Source: Xenorhabdus budapestensis (GTDB taxonomy: Bacteria; Pseudomonadota; Gammaproteobacteria; Enterobacterales; Enterobacteriaceae). Taken from it: 64,000 nt of DNA. Of this stretch, positions 58,298 to 64,000 are shown piece by piece. The DNA lies in NCBI RefSeq assembly GCF_002632465.1, contig NZ_NIBS01000011.1:63145-127144 (forward strand), read 5' to 3'. The first letter of the stretch is position 1; every line of letters begins with the position of its first letter. A program made the translations under genes and the position numbers. Under the pieces are notes generated by a model. It had not been told where the DNA came from. It searched no databases and saw nothing but the letters and a program-made list of their open reading frames with translations.

Positions 58298-59329
58298 ATG
58301 CGAGTTTTAGGTATAGAAACGTCCTGCGATGAAACCGGAATCGCAATTTATGATGACAAATCCGGTCTGCTAGCCAATCAATTGTACAGTCAGGTAAAAC
58401 TACATGCTGATTATGGAGGGGTTGTGCCTGAGCTTGCATCCCGTGATCACATTCGTAAAACGGTTCCGCTGATTCAGGCGGCCTTGAAGGAGGCGGGCTT
58501 AACCAGTAAAGATATTGACGCTGTTGCTTATACCGCAGGCCCGGGATTAGTAGGGGCATTGATGGTTGGAGCAACTATTGGCCGTTCATTGGCTTTCGCG
58601 TGGGATGTACCCGCCATTCCTGTTCATCATATGGAAGGCCATTTATTGGCACCTATGTTGGAAGAAAACAGACCTGAATTTCCTTTTGTCGCATTACTGG
58701 TTTCTGGCGGGCATACTCAGCTCATCAGTGTGACTGGTATTGGTGAATATAAATTATTGGGTGAATCCATTGATGATGCCGCAGGTGAAGCTTTCGATAA
58801 GACGGCAAAATTATTGGGACTGGATTATCCGGGAGGCCCGGCTCTTTCCCGCATGGCACAGAAAGGTAAGGCAGGTCGTTTTGTTTTCCCCCGCCCAATG
58901 ACGGATCGTCCGGGACTGGATTTTAGTTTCTCAGGTTTGAAAACTTTCGCAGCCAATACTATTCATAAGCACATTGGTGGTGGTGATGCTGAACAAGATG
59001 AACAGACTAAAGCAGACATTGCTTATGCATTTGAAAATGCTGTTGTTGATACGCTGACAATAAAATGCAAACGAGCACTAGAGCAGACTGGTTTTAAACG
59101 ATTAGTTATGGCGGGAGGGGTTAGTGCAAACCGGGTATTACGCATTAGTATGCAAAATACGATGGAAAAATTGTGTGGTGAAGTGTTTTATGCCCGCCCT
59201 GAATTTTGCACTGATAATGGAGCAATGATTGCATTAACAGGGGTGATCCGCTTGAAAAGCGTTACCAAAGGCGCTTTAGGCGTAACTGTTAAAGCTCGCT
59301 GGCCATTGTCTGAGCTTCCTCCGTTGTAA
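58298..59329 (+). CDS. tsaD: tRNA N6-threonylcarbamoyladenosine synthase subunit TsaD
   Basis: About 343-aa catalytic subunit that transfers threonylcarbamoyl onto A37 of ANN-decoding tRNAs, with TsaB and TsaE. ASKHA-fold motifs: [19 protein letters not shown], metal-binding [16 protein letters not shown] and the [13 protein letters not shown] block. The start is set at the ATG giving MRVLG; four upstream codons are also open. Divergent from rpsU as in E. coli. Confidence 0.97.
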   Translation: MRVLGIETSCDETGIAIYDDKSGLLANQLYSQVKLHADYGGVVPELASRDHIRKTVPLIQAALKEAGLTSKDIDAVAYTAGPGLVGALMVGATIGRSLAFAWDVPAIPVHHMEGHLLAPMLEENRPEFPFVALLVSGGHTQLISVTGIGEYKLLGESIDDAAGEAFDKTAKLLGLDYPGGPALSRMAQKGKAGRFVFPRPMTDRPGLDFSFSGLKTFAANTIHKHIGGGDAEQDEQTKADIAYAFENAVVDTLTIKCKRALEQTGFKRLVMAGGVSANRVLRISMQNTMEKLCGEVFYARPEFCTDNGAMIALTGVIRLKSVTKGALGVTVKARWPLSELPPL

Positions 59330-59376
59330 AAGTAAATTACATGAAAAAGTGAAGCAGAATGTTCATCAAATGGAAG

Positions 59377-59432
59377 AAGGAAGGTACTACTCAATATTCA
59401 ATGGTATTAAATATTTGAGTAGTACCTTCCTT
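59377..59432. terminator. Long inverted repeat behind tsaD
   Basis: Perfect 18-bp arms AAGGAAGGTACTACTCAA / TTGAGTAGTACCTTCCTT with a 20-nt AT-rich centre that can pair partly. Lies between convergent tsaD and the first ail-like gene; probably a bidirectional terminator. Confidence 0.75.
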
Positions 59433-59473
59433 CTGTTCAAATTAATAAATTTAAAACATCGCTATTTTTTTAC

Positions 59474-60190
59474 TTAAAATCTATATCCTATACCAACATT
59501 AAATCCATTAATATAGTTGTTTGTCCCCTCACCATATGGAATTGTGTCAGTAAATTTTGACAGTGTACCTTCATAAGCGAGGTAAAGAGTGATATTTTTA
59601 ACGGGATTAATTTCAATACCAGCACCATAGGCAATATTATTAGTGCGCAGAGAAAATTTAGTATTATGCGTGTTATCAATATATTCATTCATCCCTATCG
59701 GATCAAGACCTAGCCACGTTCCCTCGAATCCAGTAGTAGGATTTATATTATTAATATTATCACTCACTCCGAAGGGAGCGCTTATATGATATGTTACATG
59801 AGAAATACCAAGTAGACCATAAATGCTCAGATAATCATTTATGCGGTAAGCTGGGCCTGCCATTAGGGAAAAATATTTTGCTCTATATGAATTTTTTGCC
59901 TCAAAATATGCAGATCTACCAGGAATAGAATTCCCAAACGAATTATAAAACGGAAAACTCCTGTTACCATGACCCTGCATATAAGTGAATTGACCAATTA
60001 TGCTGACTGGGGAGTCCCATTCATAGCGATAATGAATGTTAAATCCATTAAGATTAATTTTGTCAGCAGGTTTGGTTATCTTGCCTCTTGCATACCCTGC
60101 AGCTATGGTATGTGTATCAGCATTAGCTAATGAACCATAGATAAAGCTGAATAAAGCTAAAGTTGTTAGAAGCGCTTTTTTCGTTACCAT
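59474..60190 (-). CDS. Ail/Lom-like outer-membrane beta-barrel protein (copy 1)
   Basis: 238 aa with a cleavable signal peptide (MVTKKALLTTLALFSFIYGSLANA). It ends in NVGIGYRF, the aromatic C-terminal signature of OMPs. The eight-strand barrel pattern and YGLLGISHVTYHIS and YGAGIEINPVKNITLYLAYEG segments fit the Ail/OmpX/Lom family, linked to adhesion and serum resistance. About 45 to 50 percent similar by eye to the copy next to it; the extracellular loops differ most. Confidence 0.85.
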   Translation of the reverse strand: MVTKKALLTTLALFSFIYGSLANADTHTIAAGYARGKITKPADKINLNGFNIHYRYEWDSPVSIIGQFTYMQGHGNRSFPFYNSFGNSIPGRSAYFEAKNSYRAKYFSLMAGPAYRINDYLSIYGLLGISHVTYHISAPFGVSDNINNINPTTGFEGTWLGLDPIGMNEYIDNTHNTKFSLRTNNIAYGAGIEINPVKNITLYLAYEGTLSKFTDTIPYGEGTNNYINGFNVGIGYRF

Positions 60191-60295
60191 GATGAGAGAC
60201 CTTTCATATTGTTAACTGATCTAATTATAGGTGATTTATAAAATATGAAAAAACTGTTGTTTATTTTATTCACATAGCGATTTATGTTTTTCTAA

Positions 60296-61084
60296 TTAGA
60301 ACTTATATCCTATACCAATGTTAAATCCGTGTATTAACTTAGTTTTGGCTGATTTTGTGTCATATGGCCCATTTCTGCCGTTAGCAAGGATTTCATATGC
60401 AAAGGGGTCAGTTGTCATTTTCTGGTATTTTGTTATGGAGCCTTCATAATTGAAATAAAGGCTGATATTTTTAACGGGATTAACTTCAATACCGGCACCA
60501 TAGGCAATATTATTTGTCTTTTGAGGAACCCGAATAGACACATGTTTCCCCACCTGATCAACATCGTTGGCAGATATTCCTGGATAGCTTGGTTGTTTAT
60601 TTTCAGCGCTGACTATATAAGGGCGATTTAGTAAATAACTATCTGTCCATCGCTTTGCATTGAATGAGGTATGTGAAATCCCCAGTAAACCATATATACT
60701 CACATAATCGTTTATACGATAGGCCGGTCCCAGCATCAGAGAAAAATATTTTGCATCAGGTTTTTCAGTTACTGGCCCAGAGTATTTCGCAAATAAGTAT
60801 CTTTTAGGGGGCCCCCCGTCAGTCGACTGTATGGCTCGTGAGTTGTAATCCAGGAAACTTGGTAATGAATCATCTCCTCTCATATAGGTGAATGTTCCAA
60901 CAATACTGATTGGAGAATCCCATTCATAGCGATAGTAAACATTAGCTCCCTGAAGTTTTGTTACTTTGGCTATCTTACTTTTCGCATATCCTATTCCTAT
61001 AGTATGTGAATTTGCATTGGCTAATGAACCATATATAAGGCAGGACGTAGCCAACGTCATTAGAAGCGCTTTTCTTGTTACCAT
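60296..61084 (-). CDS. Ail/Lom-like outer-membrane beta-barrel protein (copy 2)
   Basis: 262-aa tandem paralogue of the preceding gene: signal peptide MVTRKALLMTLATSCLIYGS, strands such as YGLLGISHTSFNAK and YGAGIEVNPVKNISLYFNYEG, and the end NIGIGYKF. Longer surface loops than copy 1. The genes are 105 bp apart, each with its own AT-rich upstream region, so they may be regulated separately. Confidence 0.85.
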   Translation of the reverse strand: MVTRKALLMTLATSCLIYGSLANANSHTIGIGYAKSKIAKVTKLQGANVYYRYEWDSPISIVGTFTYMRGDDSLPSFLDYNSRAIQSTDGGPPKRYLFAKYSGPVTEKPDAKYFSLMLGPAYRINDYVSIYGLLGISHTSFNAKRWTDSYLLNRPYIVSAENKQPSYPGISANDVDQVGKHVSIRVPQKTNNIAYGAGIEVNPVKNISLYFNYEGSITKYQKMTTDPFAYEILANGRNGPYDTKSAKTKLIHGFNIGIGYKF

Positions 61085-61251
61085 GATTATATACCTTTAA
61101 TGTTTATTAGCTGAACCAAGTATAGATAATTTATAGAATATGTAAGTAAAAATTGCCAATTAAGTTACTAATATTAATGTATTTGTATTTTTTGTTATTT
61201 TTTAAATATTGATTATTATTTTTAATAAATTAGGTTGAATAACAATTCGTA

Positions 61252-62601
61252 GTGCATTCTTTTGATGTTTTTCTTATTTGTACGGATGATCAGGGCAACC
61301 TGATAAATGAGGGAGACATCACCGCCGGGCAGGACATGACAATCACGACCCGCGGACACCTCGACAACCAGGGGCGCATACTGGCCGGGCGCCACCTTGA
61401 AAGCCAAAGCACATCATTGTATAGCCATCAGGGCAGTACTCTGGCAGCCGGTATGGATAACGCGCTCAGGCTGACCCAACACGGTAACCTGACCCTAAAA
61501 ACCACAGAGGAAGCCCGGCTTCACGGGCAGAATCTGGCCCATGACCGGTTATCGGTGAACGCAAAAGATCTTTCACTGGCGGGCAGTCAAACGGAGGCCG
61601 GCGATCTGACACTGACGTCTGACACGCAGTTACATTTACAGGATGCCCACGTCAGCGCCCGTCAACATCTTACGTTATCGGCGCCGGAACGGATTGATAA
61701 CACGCGTGGCCGGTTACGGGCTGAAACGCTGACCCTCCGCAGCCAGAAACTGAATAACCATCAGGGTAAAATTACCCAGACCGGGCCGCCGTCTCTCATC
61801 CTGGAGCACCCGGCCGGGATTGACAATACGGCCGGGATCATTGAATCCCGCGGGCAGGATTTGACGTTGAAGGCGCAGCGCATTACGAATGATAACGGCA
61901 GACTGATCCATGCCGGAACCGGCGTGATGGCCCTTGACACGGCCCACTTTCAGGGCAAAGCCGGTCGCCTGATTTCTGACGGTGAACTGAAACTGGATGG
62001 GGGGGATTACCATCTGGTGAAAAGCGAGACGTCGGCACAACATATCACGGCCCATATTCAGTCACTGGATCACCGTTTAGGGAAGATGACCCAACGGGGT
62101 GCCGGTGCAATGACGCTGGCTGTTCAGCATGAACTGGATAACGGCAGCGGAATAATTTCCGCCAATGGTACGGTGAAGGTCAATGCGGAGACGCTGAATA
62201 ACCACACCCTGACGGAAGAACAGCAGAATAATCATCAAGAGAACCCGCAAAAACAGCGGCTGGATAACGGCGAACTGAATCATCAGTCGGGCCAAATCAT
62301 TGCGGCCGAAGACGGCCAGCTTCAGGTGACGGTAAAAAACCGGCTGAATAACCAGCAAGGCCAGTTAGTCGCCTCAGCCGGCATGACCGTGGTGGCTGAC
62401 GAGATGGATAACCGACAGGGGCAGATAACGGCGTCGAACGGGGATATCACCCTGACCACCGGGCAGCTAACTAATACTGAAGGGAAAATTGCCGGTCAGC
62501 ACAACCTGCAACTGACCGCTCAGGCGATTAATAACGAAAGCGGCCAAATCCGGGCGGGCACAACAGCTGAACGATGCGTATCCGGACTTTCAGTCCGTTA
62601 A
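61252..62601 (+). pseudogene. Filamentous haemagglutinin/CdiA-type internal fragment
   Basis: 449 codons of beta-helical FHA repeats (GRILAGRHLESQSTSL; NTAGIIESRGQDLTLKAQRI; DNRQGQITASNGDITLTTGQ), cut at both ends: no secretion domain upstream and no C-terminal toxin downstream. The switch from AT-rich flanking DNA to GC-rich coding sequence near 61275 marks the left break. The right end runs into the paired hairpins at 62583. It is a piece of a two-partner-secretion exoprotein, either haemolysin/adhesin or CdiA. Confidence 0.85.
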
Positions 62602-62630
62602 TCACTAACCCACCGACTTTAGTCGGTGGT
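62583..62630. other. Paired hairpins at a genomic junction
   Basis: CGGACT-TTC-AGTCCG followed by AACCCACCGACT / AGTCGGTGGTT, with one bulged C. Short-loop stems with a bulge resemble IS200/IS605 end hairpins or REP units. It joins two unrelated broken genes, so it may be the remnant of such an element. No transposase is present. Confidence 0.45.
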
Positions 62631-62991
62631 TGTTGAGTCTTTTCTGTTCCGCAATCTCCCTTTGCTGTTTTCCACCAGGAACAGGCGTTGTTATGACTGA
62701 ATTGCCAGTCGGTAGCTTACCGGAACGTGAATGCTGCTCAAGACGTCCTGGAATATTTGATGACTGGCCGACATATTTTTTACCAGATTGACCAGTAAAC
62801 TCGTAGATCCCTTTAGCTCCACCAACAATAGGTATGTAATCCAGAACTGTACTTGCAGTCTCCCCCCATTGTCCTGTCGGGTCAACAAGGTTAACGGGGT
62901 CGTTGCCGGTATAGGCATAGAGGTTCAGGCCCCCCTCTGTTCCAGCGGAGTCAGTCTGCAAAAAGCGCCCCAGAGCGGGAGAATAATAGCG
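62605..62991 (-). pseudogene. Rhs C-terminal fragment with truncated GIY-YIG nuclease toxin
   Basis: The frame has the Rhs core boundary (RYYSPALGRFLQTDS; YAYTGNDPVNLVDPTG) followed by a toxin tip with GIYEFTGQSGKKYVGQSSNI and REIAEQKRLNN, matching the GIY-YIG nuclease fold (Tyr...Tyr-Val-Gly, Arg, Glu). Upstream of the core the reading frame breaks near 63010. Downstream the final residues (HRLKSVG) are encoded by the hairpin element, so the natural C-terminus is lost. No immunity gene follows. Confidence 0.75.
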
Positions 62992-63110
62992 TGTCAGTTT
63001 AGGCCGGACTACGACATACCATACGGTTCTTTTTCATAAGCGATAACATAATCATTTAGAATATATTCCCATTGGAATTAATCGTATAAAAGTATAATCC
63101 ATATAAAAAA

Positions 63111-63130
63111 GGCTCGCCGATAAGCGAGCC
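63111..63130 (-). terminator. Terminator behind the toxin/immunity pair
   Basis: GGCTCGC / GCGAGCC stem with a CGATAA loop; on the minus strand it is followed by TTTTTTATAT. About 60 bp behind the immunity-candidate stop. Confidence 0.85.
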
Positions 63131-63190
63131 AATAATTTTTTAAGATTTATTAATCTTATCAAAAAATATAAACTAATTAAATAATAAACT

Positions 63191-63616
63191 CTATTGATTA
63201 CTATATTCTAAAGTTAAATGTTCTCTTTTAAACGGGACTGCACTGATATTTCCTTCCAATGATACAATTCTCATCATATCAAAAGGTGGTGCAGTGGTTA
63301 GTCCATCCTCTGACGAGGAGAACTCAGAGAAAATATATTTTTTGTTATCAATTGTAACAATGATTCTGTTGTAGCTATTTTTCAACATGTATATTGTTCC
63401 TAAGGCATAGGGTTGAATTTCACTATCTTTGCCAAAGAGCCGACGTCCTACCAATAAAGACCAGTTTGCATCCATCCATTCATCGATAAATTCCTGATCA
63501 TCATCCCAATCATGGTCATAGAGTATTTCATCTATAGCAGGCCAGGAATGATTTAAAAACATTCTAAATCTTGACAGGGTAATAAAAATATCTTCTGAAG
63601 ATATGTAAGTATTCAT
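63191..63616 (-). CDS. Immunity protein candidate
   Basis: 141-aa acidic soluble protein (ILYDHDWDDDQEFIDEWMD), not matched to a named family. It starts 6 bp after the toxin gene ends, and a terminator follows it. Small size, acidity and position are those of an immunity protein to the basic toxin tip before it. Function inferred. Confidence 0.6.
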   Translation of the reverse strand: MNTYISSEDIFITLSRFRMFLNHSWPAIDEILYDHDWDDDQEFIDEWMDANWSLLVGRRLFGKDSEIQPYALGTIYMLKNSYNRIIVTIDNKKYIFSEFSSSEDGLTTAPPFDMMRIVSLEGNISAVPFKREHLTLEYSNQ

Positions 63617-63622
63617 ATTCTA

Positions 63623-63901
63623 TTAATCCTCCTTATATGGATATTTCTTTTTAGGGAGAGTACTACCCTTAGGCCTATTTACGTCAACATGATTGGGTTC
63701 TCTATAGTTTCCCCATTCTTTGGGATCGATATGATATGAACGTTTAGTTTTGGGATTTACATACCCTCCTGTACCTCCCGCTGGATCTTCGCCACGAGGT
63801 TTAAACCCTTTTTTTCTAAACATAGCATCAATTTCTTTAGCAGTCTTGTCCTTGAAGGGGTTCCCTAACCCTTTTACAGCCGCCTTCCCGCCTTTTCCAA
63901 G
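63623..63901 (-). pseudogene. Polymorphic toxin C-terminal tip, cut by IS3-type element
   Basis: About 92 codons: TLGKGGKAAVKGLGNPFKDK, then GGTGGYVNPKTKRSYHIDPKEW and the end NHVDVNRPKGSTLPKKKYPY. Basic, with conserved His/Asp and the HVDVNRPKG...KKKYP ending that recurs in secreted polymorphic toxins with RNase-like tips; exact class not assigned. The delivery part is missing: upstream the sequence becomes the end of a transposon at about 63902. An open TTG at 63916 lies inside that element and is not a natural start. Confidence 0.65.
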
Positions 63902-64000
63902 TGTTGTGGTCAACAAAAATTGGTCACTGGCTTAGCGTTTTTCCAAAATAATCGTTCTGACTCATTGGGCGTTAACCCATTGTTATACCAGTGAGGACGA
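63902..64000 (-). mobile_element. End of an IS3-family insertion sequence (runs off window)
   Basis: On the minus strand the frame entering from the right edge reads RPHWYNNGLTPNESERLF and stops at 63910-63912. This is the C-terminal rve-type motif of IS3-family transposases (RPH..N.GL.P). The DNA behind the stop begins TGTTGTGGTCAACAAAAAT in plus orientation, a plausible IS3 terminal repeat, placing the end near 63902. Confidence 0.65.

Noticed and set aside
63623..63916. Full toxin gene starting at TTG 63916
   Set aside because: The first codons lie inside the end of an insertion sequence; the real gene start is missing.

Overview
The window looks like a chromosome segment of an insect-associated gammaproteobacterium of the Morganellaceae, most likely Photorhabdus or Xenorhabdus. 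The housekeeping genes are clearly enterobacterial and keep the Escherichia coli order (lpoA, rsmI, rnpB, yhaK/yhaJ, yqjF-K-E-D-A, sstT, fadH, an Ile2 tRNA, rpoD, dnaG, rpsU, tsaD). The intergenic DNA is AT-rich, and remnants of polymorphic toxins, Rhs and filamentous haemagglutinin genes crowd the right end. Genus is an inference from gene content; no database was searched.

Region by region. (1) 1-15.5 kb is core backbone: outer-membrane activator of PBP1A (lpoA), 16S rRNA 2'-O-methyltransferase (rsmI), RNase P RNA, the yhaK/yhaJ pair, the yqj membrane-protein operon, sstT, fadH, two GNAT acetyltransferases, a VirK/YbjX protein and an MFS transporter. (2) 16.0-21.5 kb is a two-gene urea amidolyase operon (allophanate hydrolase plus biotin-dependent urea carboxylase) with a strong inverted repeat over the first ribosome-binding site. 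(3) 21.6-34.95 kb is a contractile phage tail module of the HP1/K139 type (Ogr-like activator, sheath, tube, frameshifted tail chaperone, tape measure, baseplate, fibre, hub), with no capsid, terminase, lysis or integrase gene. (4) 35.66-52.52 kb is a separate 16.9 kb integrative element in the tRNA-Ile2 gene, bounded by 40-bp direct repeats. It carries integrase, an AlpA-like regulator, a ribbon-helix-helix repressor with an overlapping palindrome, a P4-type primase/helicase, an iteron-like origin candidate, a type VI secretion (Hcp) effector module, an HK97-type capsid/packaging set, a tail fibre, a structured RNA candidate and a Ner-like regulator. It has no tail-tube, tape-measure or lysis genes. 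This is the layout of a capsid-forming phage-inducible chromosomal island. Its primase, prohead protease and portal genes are broken, so it is probably no longer mobile on its own. (5) 52.5-59.4 kb returns to core genes: tRNA-Ile2, a GNAT, rpoD, dnaG, rpsU, tsaD. (6) 59.4-64 kb is accessory: two tandem Ail/Lom-type outer-membrane proteins, a filamentous-haemagglutinin fragment, an Rhs tail with a truncated GIY-YIG nuclease domain, and a toxin/immunity pair whose toxin is cut by an IS3-family element running off the right edge.

How it fits together: the accessory DNA has accumulated just downstream of one tRNA gene. The island brought its own Rho-independent terminator for that tRNA, while the original terminator is stranded beyond attL. 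The neighbouring tail module and capsid island are complementary in gene content but look like separate acquisitions. The most distinctive feature is a satellite-like element that carries an interbacterial weapon (Hcp effector plus candidate immunity gene) between its replication and capsid genes.
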